Below are positions 15,763 to 25,657 of a stretch of DNA of 42,415 bases, in pieces. The position numbers were made by a program, and so were the translations under genes. Position 1 is the first letter of the stretch. The number at the start of each line of letters is the position of its first letter. The notes under the pieces were generated by a model. It was not told where the DNA came from. It was given only the letters and a program-made list of their open reading frames with translations, and did not search any database. Origin of the DNA: Sphingobium sp. C100 (lineage in GTDB: Bacteria > Pseudomonadota > Alphaproteobacteria > Sphingomonadales > Sphingomonadaceae); assembly GCF_000508185.1 (NCBI RefSeq), contig NZ_AYOY01000153.1:1-42415 (forward strand), read 5' to 3'.

Positions 15763-18700
15763 ATGCGACATCTACTGGCCTGCACGGCCATCGCTCCCGT
15801 CCTGGCGGCCCTGACGGTTGCGGACGCGGCGGCGGAAACCACGATCAGCACCGCGACCACCGCGCCGGTCAAGACCTCGACCGTGGCCAGCGGCGCGGCC
15901 GACGACATCACCATCAGTTCGGCAGGTTCGATCACGCTGTCCAGTGGCGCGGCCGTCACGGCCGACAGCAGCAACGACGTGTCCAACGCCGGCGCCATCA
16001 CGATCAACGACGCCGACAATGTGACCGGCATCCTGGTCGCGCCCGGCGCCACCGGCGACATCACCAACAGCGGCACCATCACTCTGACCGAGGATTATAC
16101 GGCCGAGGATGAGGATGACGACGGCGACATCGACGGCCCGTTCGCCAAAGGCAGCAACAAGAACGCCATCTGGGTGCAGTCCGGCGCAGGCCATAGCGGC
16201 GACATCACCCATAGCGGCACGATCAGCATCGAAGGCAATCAGTCGGCAGGCATCCGCCTGGACGGCGCGCTGACCGGCGACCTGGCCACCAGCGGCACCA
16301 TCACCGTGATCGGCGACAACAGCTATGGCGTTCTTGCCAATGATGTGACCGGCGACGTCACGCTGCGCGGCGCCATTTCCGCCACCGGCGAAAACAGCGT
16401 CGGCGCGGCGCTGCTGGGCGATGTCGATGGCGCGGTCAAGATTCAGGGCGGCATCGTCAGCAACGGCTATCGCTACACCACCCGGCCCAGCGACACCGAC
16501 ATTCTGGACGACGACGATCTGCTCCAGGGCGGCTCCGCCCTCGTGATCGCCGGCAATGTCAGCGGCGGCGTGATCTTCGACATTCCCCCGGTCGCGGGCG
16601 ACGATGATGACGAAGACGATACCGACATTGACGATGACGGCCTGACCGACAGCAGCGAAGGCAGCGCATCGGTCGTGACCTATGGCTCGTCCGCCGCCGT
16701 GCAGGTCGGCGCGGCCGATGCCGACACGGTGATAGGCGCCGTCGCCGCCGACGAATCCGGCTATGGCCTGATCGTCAATGGCGGCATTGCCGGCTATGGT
16801 GTCTATGACGGCGTCGATGCCAATGGCCTGGTCATCGGCGGCCTTGGCGGCAATGTCGACATTGCCAAGGGCATATTGGTCGATGGCACGGTCGCCGCCG
16901 TTTCCTATGACAGCAACGCGACCGCGCTGCGGCTGGGATCGGGCGCGAGCGCCGGGACGATCGAGGTCGGCGGCGTGGTCGGCGCGACCGGATCGGCAAA
17001 GGAAGGCACCGCCGCGCGCGGCATCGTGATCGACGCCGGCGCCAGCGTGAACAGCATCAAGATCAGCGGCACGGTCGCGGCGGCGGCGCTGGATGATGAA
17101 GACGGCACCGCCATCGCCATCCTCGATTCCTCGGGCACTGTTTCCAGCCTCAGCAACACCGGCGCCATTTCGGCGAGCGGCGGCGGCACCAACACCGCGA
17201 TCGACCTCAGCGCCAACAGCAGCGGCGTCACGCTGACGCAGGCGCTGGCCGACGAAGACGCCAGCGCGCCGGGCATCATCGGCGACATTCGTCTGGGTTC
17301 CGGCGATGACGTCATGACCGTATCTGCGGGCACGATAGCGGGGGATGTCAGCTTCGGCGCGGGCGACGACAGCCTCTCGCTGTCCGGCACATCGACCCTG
17401 ACCGGCGACACAGCCTTCGGCACGGGATCGGCCACGCTGACCCTGACCGACAGTGCCGCGATCGTTGGCGGCGTTGATTTCGGCGGCGGCAGCGGTACGA
17501 TGACGCTGGGCGGCACATCGTCGCTGACGGGCGCGATCAGCAATGCCGGCGGCACGCATGTCGTGCTGAACGGCGGCACGCTCGACGCCAGCAACGCCGG
17601 CAGCGTCGCGCTGGCCTCGCTCTCGGCCAGCGGCACGTCGACCATCGGCGTCACCATCGACGCGGCGAACGAGACCAACACCCTGTATGACGTGGCCGGC
17701 GCCGCCAGCTTCGCCACCGGCTCGCAGGTCAAGGTCCACCTGACCCAGGTCGGCGGATCGGACGGCGACTATGTCATCGTGAAGGCCGGTTCGCTCACCG
17801 GTGCGCCCACGCTCGATACCGAAACGCTGCTCCCCTACATGTTCAAGGGCAGCCTGACCGGCGACGGCGCCGCCGGCACCGTGACCCTCTCCATCGCCGC
17901 CAAAAGCGTGTCGGACCTTGGCCTCAACGGATCGCTGGCGCGCGCCTATTCGGCGATCTTCAACGCGCTGGACAATGATACGGACATCGCCAACGCCTAT
18001 CTGGGTATCAATGACGGCAGCACCCTGACCGCCAATCTGCGCCAGATGCTGCCTGATCATGCCGGCGGCACGTTCGAAGCGGTCACCGCCGGATCGCGCG
18101 CTACAGCCCGTATCCTGTCGGACCCCAACGGCATTTACCGCACCAAGGACGGGCGCCTGGGCTTCTGGCTGCAACAGGTCGCTTTCGGCAGCGCCAAGAG
18201 CGTGGGCAGCACCGCATCCTATGACATTAATGGCTGGGGCGCGGGTGGCGGCGTCGAATATCTGACCGATCTCGGCGCGTTCGGCGGTTCGCTCGCCTAT
18301 ATCCACGGCAGCGATTCGAGCGGCAGTTCCAACAATGCGGTCGATTCCGACCAATATGAACTGGCGGCGCACTGGCGCGGCCAATGGGGTCCGCTGCTCG
18401 CCTTTGCCCGCCTGTCCGCCGCGACGATCAACTTCGCGGGCACGCGCCACTTCGAAAATGGCGATGTCGTGCGCACCGCCAATGGCAAATGGGACGGCAA
18501 GCTCTATTCGGCGACAGCCGGCGCATCCTATCAGTTGCAATTCAACCGCTTCAGCCTGCGGCCGGCCGTCGGCATCGACTATTATCGCTTGAAGGAAGAC
18601 GGCTATGCCGAAGCGGGCGGCGGCGACGCGTTCAACCTGACGGTGCTGGGTCGCACCAGCGACGAAACGACCGCGAACGGCACCGTCACGGCCGGCTATG

Positions 18701-18978
18701 ACTTCGGCAGCCTGAACCCGGTCGATGGCTGGGTCCGGCTGGAACTGGAAGGCGGTCGTCGCCAGATCATCGGCGGATCGCTGGGCGACACCACCGCCTA
18801 TTTCAAGGATGGGGACCAGTTCACCCTGGTGTCGGAAGACCGGACCAATGGCTGGACCGGCCGCGCCCGCCTCTATGGCGGCACGGACACATTCCGCATC
18901 GGCGGCGAGTTCGGCGCGGAAGAACAACAGGATCACGTCGCCATCTCATTTAGGGCGACGGTTAACTTCGTCCTGTGA
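15763..18978 (+). CDS. Large autotransporter (type V secretion)
   Basis: A 1071-residue autotransporter: a signal peptide (MRHLLACTAIAPVLAALTVADAAA), a passenger rich in Gly, Ser, Thr and Asp, and a C-terminal beta-barrel from about residue 790 (RLGFWLQQVAFGSAKS... to VNFVL). The passenger carries beta-helix repeats of the form GDIxxSGTI near residues 98, 146, 172 and 197, and a second tandem set of about 21 residues (LGSGDDVMTVS, FGAGDDSLSLS, FGTGSATLTLT, FGGGSGTMTLG) near 507-610. Two acidic insertions, 115-124 and 280-299, look like calcium-binding loops. No protease or lipase motif is visible, so an adhesin or surface-structure role is more likely than an enzyme. AGAGGAGA precedes ATG 15763. 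It sits 110 bp after the TonB receptor. Confidence 0.92.
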   Translation: MRHLLACTAIAPVLAALTVADAAAETTISTATTAPVKTSTVASGAADDITISSAGSITLSSGAAVTADSSNDVSNAGAITINDADNVTGILVAPGATGDITNSGTITLTEDYTAEDEDDDGDIDGPFAKGSNKNAIWVQSGAGHSGDITHSGTISIEGNQSAGIRLDGALTGDLATSGTITVIGDNSYGVLANDVTGDVTLRGAISATGENSVGAALLGDVDGAVKIQGGIVSNGYRYTTRPSDTDILDDDDLLQGGSALVIAGNVSGGVIFDIPPVAGDDDDEDDTDIDDDGLTDSSEGSASVVTYGSSAAVQVGAADADTVIGAVAADESGYGLIVNGGIAGYGVYDGVDANGLVIGGLGGNVDIAKGILVDGTVAAVSYDSNATALRLGSGASAGTIEVGGVVGATGSAKEGTAARGIVIDAGASVNSIKISGTVAAAALDDEDGTAIAILDSSGTVSSLSNTGAISASGGGTNTAIDLSANSSGVTLTQALADEDASAPGIIGDIRLGSGDDVMTVSAGTIAGDVSFGAGDDSLSLSGTSTLTGDTAFGTGSATLTLTDSAAIVGGVDFGGGSGTMTLGGTSSLTGAISNAGGTHVVLNGGTLDASNAGSVALASLSASGTSTIGVTIDAANETNTLYDVAGAASFATGSQVKVHLTQVGGSDGDYVIVKAGSLTGAPTLDTETLLPYMFKGSLTGDGAAGTVTLSIAAKSVSDLGLNGSLARAYSAIFNALDNDTDIANAYLGINDGSTLTANLRQMLPDHAGGTFEAVTAGSRATARILSDPNGIYRTKDGRLGFWLQQVAFGSAKSVGSTASYDINGWGAGGGVEYLTDLGAFGGSLAYIHGSDSSGSSNNAVDSDQYELAAHWRGQWGPLLAFARLSAATINFAGTRHFENGDVVRTANGKWDGKLYSATAGASYQLQFNRFSLRPAVGIDYYRLKEDGYAEAGGGDAFNLTVLGRTSDETTANGTVTAGYDFGSLNPVDGWVRLELEGGRRQIIGGSLGDTTAYFKDGDQFTLVSEDRTNGWTGRARLYGGTDTFRIGGEFGAEEQQDHVAISFRATVNFVL

Positions 18979-19079
18979 CGTCTTGAACATGAACAGGCGG
19001 GCCACACCCCACAGACCCTCCCGGTCCGCCTGTTCCGCCGCGGCATATATCCCTCCCCAAGGGCGCCGCGCATAAAAGA

Positions 19080-19123
19080 GGGGCGTCGTCAGGGTTAGAC
19101 CCCGACGGCGCCCCTTATTTTTG
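19080..19123. terminator. Strong rho-independent terminator, probably bidirectional
   Basis: GGGGCGTCGTC pairs with GACGGCGCCCC (one G-U pair), with a second GGG/CCC pairing inside the loop. TTATTTTTGT follows on the plus strand, and CTCTTTTAT follows on the minus strand. It closes the autotransporter transcript and also lies just downstream of the minus-strand DUF2846 gene. Confidence 0.9.
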
Positions 19124-19140
19124 TGGCAAAAACGCCGTAA

Positions 19141-19596
19141 TTAATCGGCCTTCACCTCGACCGGTTTCAACTTGGCGCTCACGCTCTCGAAATTGGCCTT
19201 GTCGGATGGCGACAAATTGGGACGGCCGGCCATGATGCCCATCGAAATATTGCACTTCGAATAATAGGTTTCGCCCGGCTCAACCTCCAGCCGCAACATG
19301 TCGGTAGCCTCGCTTTTGACCGAATATTCGTGAATGCCCGGATCAGCATAGACGATCGCAAACCTGCCCGGCGGCAAGCTGGTCAGCCTTTCGCCCTTTT
19401 CATGCACTGCGCAGGAAATCGCGGCGCCCACCAGGCCCCCCTTGCGGAAGAATATGATCTTTCCCTTGCCTTCGGGAATATCGGCGATCGGCGCCTCCGG
19501 CGCAGCACCATCTGCCGCCTCAACCGGGACATCCTGCGCTGCAACCGATGTCGCGCAGCCGAGCGCCATTAGCGCCAGAATCACATGGCTCTTCAT
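19141..19596 (-). CDS. Exported DUF2846-like protein
   Basis: A 151-residue small exported protein. The N-terminus MKSHVILALMALGCATSVAAQ is a signal peptide, probably cut after VAA; the Cys in ALGC makes a lipoprotein conceivable but the lipobox is poor. The mature part has KGKIIFFRKGGLVGAAISCAVHEKG, then LPPGRFAIVYADPGIHEYSVKSEATDMLRLEVEPGETYYSK. This order of short strands is typical of DUF2846, whose function is unknown. GGAGGG lies 6 nt before ATG 19596. It follows a second exported protein by 21 bp, so the two are probably one transcription unit ending at the terminator at 19080-19123. Confidence 0.75.
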   Translation of the reverse strand: MKSHVILALMALGCATSVAAQDVPVEAADGAAPEAPIADIPEGKGKIIFFRKGGLVGAAISCAVHEKGERLTSLPPGRFAIVYADPGIHEYSVKSEATDMLRLEVEPGETYYSKCNISMGIMAGRPNLSPSDKANFESVSAKLKPVEVKAD

Positions 19597-19617
19597 TCTA
19601 TACCCTCCACTTGAAAT

Positions 19618-20160
19618 TCAGTTGCCATCTGCTGGAAGCACATATGGAAGATCGGCCACCAGTTTGGCCTGCCCTCTCGCACCGACCGGCACATCGACGT
19701 CGCCGCCCCCTATGAACAGCACGACCGGCACCGCGATCAAGCCGACCAGGGCTGCTTCATCCGTGCGACCCGTCCCTGTCTGCGCGAAGTGAAAGCCCCG
19801 TAGGGCAATCTTCCGACCCTGATGCTCGATGAAACGCGCCGCCAGAATCAGTTCCCCGGCCTTGCCTGCGGCACGCGCACGCGCCGCGTGGATCACTTCG
19901 CCCTCACCCAATGCACCGACCGGGACAACTGCGGCGCCGCCCAGCGCTACAGGCACCGTCGTGCGAATGCGAAACCGATCGCCCGGTTTGGACAGCTTGG
20001 AATTGAGCGAGTCCAATATCTCGAAATATACATAAGTCCCCGCCGGGACGTAGGTCGCTATCGGCGATGATGGCGCCATGGCCGGATCAGTGGCGGCCTG
20101 CACGGCAGTGCCAAGGCCCACGCCAAACAACGCAGCGGCACACAGCCAGATGCGCGACAT
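19618..20160 (-). CDS. Exported protein of unknown function
   Basis: A 180-residue protein with a signal peptide (MSRIWLCAAALFGVGLGTAVQA). The middle part reads VPAGTYVYFEILDSLNSKLSKPGDRFRIRTTVPVALGGAAVVPVGALGEGEVIHA, a beta-rich pattern seen in uncharacterised periplasmic proteins; I do not assign a named domain. A hydrophobic segment (AALVGLIAVPVVLFIGGG, about 135-152) near the C-terminus could anchor it or form a hairpin in the membrane. A GGGGGTAGG stretch lies directly before ATG 20160. It is probably the first gene of a two-gene unit with the DUF2846-like gene 21 bp downstream. Confidence 0.65.
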   Translation of the reverse strand: MSRIWLCAAALFGVGLGTAVQAATDPAMAPSSPIATYVPAGTYVYFEILDSLNSKLSKPGDRFRIRTTVPVALGGAAVVPVGALGEGEVIHAARARAAGKAGELILAARFIEHQGRKIALRGFHFAQTGTGRTDEAALVGLIAVPVVLFIGGGDVDVPVGARGQAKLVADLPYVLPADGN

Positions 20161-20206
20161 CCTACCCCCTCAGGCCCCGAATCCCCCCGATTCGCATGGA
20201 CCTGAA

Positions 20207-20223
20207 CACGCGTTTATCGCGTG
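20207..20223. repeat. Short inverted repeat between gatB and the exported-protein genes
   Basis: CACGCG-TTTAT-CGCGTG, perfect 6-bp arms in the 99-bp spacer between the gatB stop and the next gene's start. ATTTTA follows on the plus strand. It may mark an operator for the downstream minus-strand unit or a weak hairpin. The rest of the spacer holds no gene. Confidence 0.35.
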
Positions 20224-20259
20224 ATTTTACAGGCGTATAGAGCGAAGAAGCGGACCGGC

Positions 20260-21761
<1,502 letters not shown>

Positions 21762-21762
<1 letters not shown>

Positions 21763-22178
21763 CAGTCGTCCTTCGATGGCGTAATCAAAGTCACGCCGGG
21801 AAAATAGCTACGATAAAAACGCGGGTCGCGCGTCAGGATGGTTGCGCCGATGGATTGGGCGTGGCCGCCGATCATAAAGTCGGCTAGGATAGATTTGGCC
21901 GCCCCCGGCTGCTTTCTACGGCGATGAGCCTCAAAGGCTTGTCCAGCCAAGAATGCCCCCTCCGGCATCAGGGGTTCGACGTCTATAAGCATGGCAGCAA
22001 GAAGGGTGCGCAACTCATCCAAAACTTCGAACCTGGGCGCCATTTCGCCGATCACCACCGGGTTCACGAATAGATAAGCGCCCAATGCGGCACGATCGAT
22101 ATTGGCAGCAGACCATTCAAACCAGCGGGGATCACGGTCCAAAACATCAATGAGCACGTTTGAGTCGATAAGGATCAC
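21762..22178 (-). CDS. vapC: VapC-type PIN-domain toxin
   Basis: A 138-residue PIN-domain ribonuclease. The acidic metal-binding set is complete: Asp5 ([11 protein letters not shown]), Glu45 (PVVIGEMAP), Asp100 ([11 protein letters not shown]) and Asp118 ([10 protein letters not shown]). VapC toxins cut specific RNAs, often tRNAs or rRNA, when the antitoxin is lost; the target here is unknown. Its ATG overlaps the stop of vapB (ATGA, 22175-22178), and its own stop shares one base with the gatB start. The intact catalytic residues suggest an active toxin, not a relic. Its position between gatA and gatB is discussed as a finding. Confidence 0.92.
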
Positions 22179-22468
22179 GGTTCGTAACTACCCCGTATCT
22201 CCCGCATATACTCGTCCGTGCTCATGCCGTCAGGATTGGGGTATTTTCCGGCAATCGCATTGATGGCCTCGCGCACACGCCGGCTTCGCGCCGCCGCTTC
22301 TTCCGGGGTAAAGCCCAACGGCGCCACCACAACCTGTCCTGCCTCATTGACCTGAACCTTGTAGGGCTGGCCAGGCGCCAATCCCGCCAGGTCACGCATG
22401 GCTTTGGGGATCAATATCTGACCCTTGCTGGTCATGGTTCCGGTTTCAATCTTGATCGGCGCGTTCAT
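22175..22468 (-). CDS. vapB: VapB-type antitoxin, AbrB/SpoVT fold
   Basis: A 97-residue antitoxin. The N-terminal half, TGTMTSKGQILIPKAMRDLAGLAPGQPYKVQVNEAGQVVVAPL, is a swapped-hairpin AbrB DNA-binding domain. The C-terminal half (EEAAARSRRVREAINAIAGKYPNPDGMSTDEYMREIRG) is helical and would wrap and block the toxin. GGAGAAGG lies just before ATG 22468. A palindromic operator overlapping the likely promoter is found directly upstream (22480-22499), which fits autorepression by the VapBC complex. Confidence 0.9.
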   Translation of the reverse strand: MNAPIKIETGTMTSKGQILIPKAMRDLAGLAPGQPYKVQVNEAGQVVVAPLGFTPEEAAARSRRVREAINAIAGKYPNPDGMSTDEYMREIRGSYEP

Positions 22469-22479
22469 CTGCCTTCTCC

Positions 22480-22507
22480 AGTGTTACCAAGGTAACACTT
22501 TGGTCAA
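22480..22507 (-). promoter_or_regulatory. vapBC promoter with overlapping palindromic operator
   Basis: AGTGTTACC-AA-GGTAACACT (22480-22499) has perfect 9-bp arms. Read on the minus strand, TTGACC (22507-22502) and TAACAC (22486-22481), 15 bp apart, look like -35 and -10 boxes, so the -10 box lies inside the palindrome. A repressor bound there would block transcription. This is the arrangement known for autoregulated vapBC modules. The palindrome is directly seen; the promoter boxes are inferred. Confidence 0.72.
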
Positions 22508-22511
22508 ATCA

Positions 22512-23996
22512 TTACCACCACTTGTCCGCGCGCGCAGTAAAGCCCGCGCGCTCTTCCAGCGCCAGCCCCGCGTTCAGCACGGTCTGTTCGTCCAGCGCGT
22601 TGCCGATGATCTGAAGGCCGAGCGGCAGGCCGCCTGCGTCGAGGCCACCCGGCACGCTCATCGCCGGCAGCCCGGCCAGCGAAGCCGGCACGGTGAAGAC
22701 GTCGTTCAGATACATGGCCAGCGGATCGGCCTGCTTCTCGCCCAGGGCGAAGGATGCGCTCGGCGCAGTCGGCGTCAGCAGCAGGTCGCATTGTTCGAAC
22801 GCCAGTTCGAAGTCGCGCGCGATCAGCGCCCGCACCTTCTGCGCCTGGGTATAATAAGCGTCGTAGAAGCCCGCCGACAGCACATAGGTGCCGATCATGA
22901 TGCGACGCTTGACCTCCGGCCCGAAACCGGCGGCGCGGGTCGCGGCATACATGTCCTGCAAGCCCGCCCCATCGGGCAGGTCGCGCTGGCCATAACGCAC
23001 GCCGTCATAGCGGGCGAGGTTCGATGAAGCCTCGGCCGGGGCGATGATATAATAGGCCGGCAGCGCATATTTGGTGTGGGGCAGCGACACCTCCACCACA
23101 TCAGCGCCCGCATCCTTCAGCCATGCAACGCCGCGATCCCACATGGCGGAGATTTCGGCGTTCAGGCCATCGGGACGATATTCCTTGGGAATACCGACCG
23201 TCTTGCCACGCAAATCGCTCGACAAACTGGCTTCCCACTGCGGCACGGGCAAATCGAGGCTGGTCGAATCCTTGGAGTCAAAGCCCGCCATCACCTCCAG
23301 CAGGATCGCATTGTCACGCACCGTCCGCGCCATCGGCCCCGCCTGGTCGAGCGAGGACGCAAACGCCACGATGCCCCAGCGCGAGCAGCGGCCATAGGTC
23401 GGCTTGATGCCGCTAATGCCGGTGAAGGCGGCGGGCTGGCGGATCGAGCCGCCGGTGTCGGTGCCGGTCGCCGCCGGGCACAGCCGCGCGGCGATGGCAG
23501 ATGACGACCCGCCGGACGATCCGCCCGGCGCCAGCGCGGCATTGTCGCCGCCGCCCCGCTTCCACGGGCTGATGACATTGCCGAAATAGCTCGTCTCGTT
23601 GGAGGAGCCCATGGCGAACTGGTCGAGGTTGAGCTTGCCCAGCATCCCCGCGCCCGCCGCCCACAGCTTGCCCGATACGGTCGATTCATAGGTCGGCACA
23701 AAGCCTTCCAGCATATGGCTGGCGGCGGTCGTCTGCACGCCCTGGGTGCAGAACAAATCCTTCATGCCGATCGGCACGCCCGCCAGCGGACCCAGCGGCA
23801 CGCCTGCGGCCTTCGCCTTGTCGGCCGCGTCGGCCGCTTCCAGCGCCTTGTCCGGCGTTTCGACGATGAAGGCGTTCAGCGCCTTGGCAGCGGCGACATT
23901 GGCGTTGAAGCCTTCCGCCACGTCGCGCGCGGAAAAATCGCCCGCGCGGAAGCCATCGCGGATTTCGGCTACGGTAAGATCGGTCAGTTCAGTCAT
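22512..23996 (-). CDS. gatA: Asp/Glu-tRNA(Asn/Gln) amidotransferase subunit A
   Basis: GatA (494 aa from ATG 23996) is the glutaminase subunit that supplies ammonia for the transamidation carried out with GatB. It has the amidase-signature triad: Lys79 in PIGMKDLF, a cis-Ser near 160 in [11 protein letters not shown], and the nucleophile Ser184 in [13 protein letters not shown]. The start [15 protein letters not shown] matches the usual length. An upstream ATG at 24011 would add five residues. A 117-bp spacer holding a REP-like hairpin separates it from gatC. The vapBC promoter lies immediately after its stop. Confidence 0.97.
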   Translation of the reverse strand: MTELTDLTVAEIRDGFRAGDFSARDVAEGFNANVAAAKALNAFIVETPDKALEAADAADKAKAAGVPLGPLAGVPIGMKDLFCTQGVQTTAASHMLEGFVPTYESTVSGKLWAAGAGMLGKLNLDQFAMGSSNETSYFGNVISPWKRGGGDNAALAPGGSSGGSSSAIAARLCPAATGTDTGGSIRQPAAFTGISGIKPTYGRCSRWGIVAFASSLDQAGPMARTVRDNAILLEVMAGFDSKDSTSLDLPVPQWEASLSSDLRGKTVGIPKEYRPDGLNAEISAMWDRGVAWLKDAGADVVEVSLPHTKYALPAYYIIAPAEASSNLARYDGVRYGQRDLPDGAGLQDMYAATRAAGFGPEVKRRIMIGTYVLSAGFYDAYYTQAQKVRALIARDFELAFEQCDLLLTPTAPSASFALGEKQADPLAMYLNDVFTVPASLAGLPAMSVPGGLDAGGLPLGLQIIGNALDEQTVLNAGLALEERAGFTARADKWW

Positions 23997-24072
23997 TTTC
24001 CAACCCGTCATGCTGCAATTGCTTCAGCATCCATTTGATCCGGCAAACCGGCCTTCCCCGTGGGGCGCGAGA

Positions 24073-24091
24073 TCCTGAAACAAGTTCAGGA
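24073..24091. repeat. REP-like hairpin between gatC and gatA
   Basis: TCCTGAA-ACAAG-TTCAGGA, perfect 7-bp arms. A related hairpin built on the same CCTGAAACA core is at 41618-41635 in this window, so this belongs to an interspersed repeat family. A second small hairpin, GACGCC-TCA-GGCGTC (24101-24115), overlaps the gatC stop codon. Confidence 0.6.
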
Positions 24092-24113
24092 CGATCGACA
24101 GACGCCTCAGGCG

Positions 24114-24401
24114 TCACTCGATCACTTTGGGCACCGCGAAAAAGCCATGTTCGGCCTGCGGCGCATTGGCCAGCACCTTGTCGCGGACATTGCCGTCGGT
24201 CACGACATCGTCGCGCAGCCGTTGATGATTGGGGATGACGGCGGTCATCGGCTCGACGCCGGTCACGTCCACTTCGCCCAGTTGCTCCACCCAGCCCAGG
24301 ATGTTGTTGAGTTCGGGCACCATTGCCTCGGCCTCGGCATCGCTCACCGAAATGCGCGAGAGGCTGGCGATTTTTTTCACGGTCTGAAGGTCTATCGACA
24401 T
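24114..24401 (-). CDS. gatC: Asp/Glu-tRNA(Asn/Gln) amidotransferase subunit C
   Basis: GatC (95 aa) is the small subunit that wraps around GatA and holds the GatAB complex together. The sequence is typical: [55 protein letters not shown], ending in [19 protein letters not shown]. It is the first gene of the gat cluster on the minus strand and is divergent from the DUF3089 gene. The 125-bp spacer between the two start codons must hold promoters for both; I cannot place them with confidence. Confidence 0.95.
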   Translation of the reverse strand: MSIDLQTVKKIASLSRISVSDAEAEAMVPELNNILGWVEQLGEVDVTGVEPMTAVIPNHQRLRDDVVTDGNVRDKVLANAPQAEHGFFAVPKVIE

Positions 24402-24526
24402 GGGCCGCCGCTACCACCCGCGCCCGTCCGCTTCAAGCGGCTTTCGCGCCCCTTGCGCGCATCCGTCCCTTGCGCCAGACAGGAGCGCAAAGGGGGCCGA
24501 TGCTCCCGTGGGTCGGAGAGACAAGG

Positions 24527-25645
24527 GTGGCGCGCAAATTCCTCTATGTGGTGGCGGGGCTGGTGGTGCTGGTGATCGCCGCTTTTGCCATATATGCGAT
24601 ATGGGGAAATGCGCTGATCCGCATGGTGATGGTGCCGCGCGAGCCATTCACCCAGCTGCAACCGCTGCCCGACAATGCCTATGTCGACGCAAAGATGTGG
24701 ATCGCCCGCCCCGACATCGTGAAGGACAATCCCGCCCTGTGGACGCCCGCCGGCGCGACCAGGCCGGCGGCCTCGCCCAAGGCCGCGATCTTCTTCATCC
24801 ACCCCACCAGCTACATCACCACATTCGGCGACGCGCACTGGAATGCGCGACTGGACGACAAGGAAACCGACGCCACCGCCCGGCGCTTCGTCATGAGCCA
24901 GGCGAGCGCCTTCAACGCCGCCGGCGCGGTGTGGGCGCCGCGTTACCGTCAGGCCAATTATGGCGCCTTCCTGACCGGCGAACCGGCAGGCGACAAGGCG
25001 CTGGCAGCGGCTTATCGCGACGTCGCCCAGGCGTTCGCCGCCTTCCTGAAGGCCAATCCGACCGGCCCGTTGATCCTGGCGGGCCATAGCCAGGGGTCGC
25101 GCCACCTGCTCCAGCTGCTGCGCGAACAGGTTGCGGGCAGGCCGGTGGCCGACCGGATCGCCGCCATCTATGCCGTCGGCTGGCCCGTATCGGTGGAAGC
25201 GGACCTGCCTGCGCTCGGCCTCCCCGCCTGCGCCCGCCGTGACCAGGCGCATTGCATCGTCAGTTGGCAAAGCTATGCCGAACCGGCCGATCCGTCCGCT
25301 GTGGTGGAAAGTTTCGAACGCAAGACCGGTTTCACCGGAATGCCGCACAAAGGCACGCATATGCTGTGCACCAATCCCATCACCGGCGCGTTCAACGGCG
25401 CCGCCCCGGCCAGCGCCAACAAGGGCACGCTCGACGCGCGCGAACAGGGCCAGCCGCCCAAGCTGGTCCCCGGCATCGTCCCGGCGCGCTGTGACACCAG
25501 CGGCGTGCTGATGATCGGGGAGCCGGTCGACATGGGGCCGTTCACCCTCCCCGGCAATAATTACCACGTCTATGACTACAGCCTGTTCTGGGCGAATGTG
25601 CGTGACGATGCGCAGAAAAGATTGGCGGCCTTCGTCGGGACGTGA
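24527..25645 (+). CDS. DUF3089 membrane-anchored alpha/beta-hydrolase-like protein
   Basis: A 372-residue protein with one N-terminal membrane helix (KFLYVVAGLVVLVIAAFAIYAIW, about 4-26), after which the rest should lie in the periplasm. The main domain has FFIHPTSY (about 89-96) and the lipase-type elbow AGHSQGSRHL, with the probable nucleophile Ser188. NYHVYDYSLFWANV near the C-terminus holds a candidate catalytic His. This is the pattern of DUF3089, an alpha/beta-hydrolase-like family of unknown substrate. The GTG start at 24527 has GGAGA 7 nt upstream and yields MARKFLYVV. An ATG at 24500 would add nine residues. It ends 12 bp before ruvX. Confidence 0.85.
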   Translation: MARKFLYVVAGLVVLVIAAFAIYAIWGNALIRMVMVPREPFTQLQPLPDNAYVDAKMWIARPDIVKDNPALWTPAGATRPAASPKAAIFFIHPTSYITTFGDAHWNARLDDKETDATARRFVMSQASAFNAAGAVWAPRYRQANYGAFLTGEPAGDKALAAAYRDVAQAFAAFLKANPTGPLILAGHSQGSRHLLQLLREQVAGRPVADRIAAIYAVGWPVSVEADLPALGLPACARRDQAHCIVSWQSYAEPADPSAVVESFERKTGFTGMPHKGTHMLCTNPITGAFNGAAPASANKGTLDAREQGQPPKLVPGIVPARCDTSGVLMIGEPVDMGPFTLPGNNYHVYDYSLFWANVRDDAQKRLAAFVGT

Positions 25646-25657
25646 CAGGGCGGCGCC

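Noticed and set aside
15772..18936. A 1054-codon open frame on the strand opposite the autotransporter
   Set aside because: It is a shadow caused by the high-GC, codon-biased autotransporter gene. It is rich in Ala, Gly, Arg, Asp and Gln with no domain, has no ribosome binding site, and the sense frame has a signal peptide and barrel.
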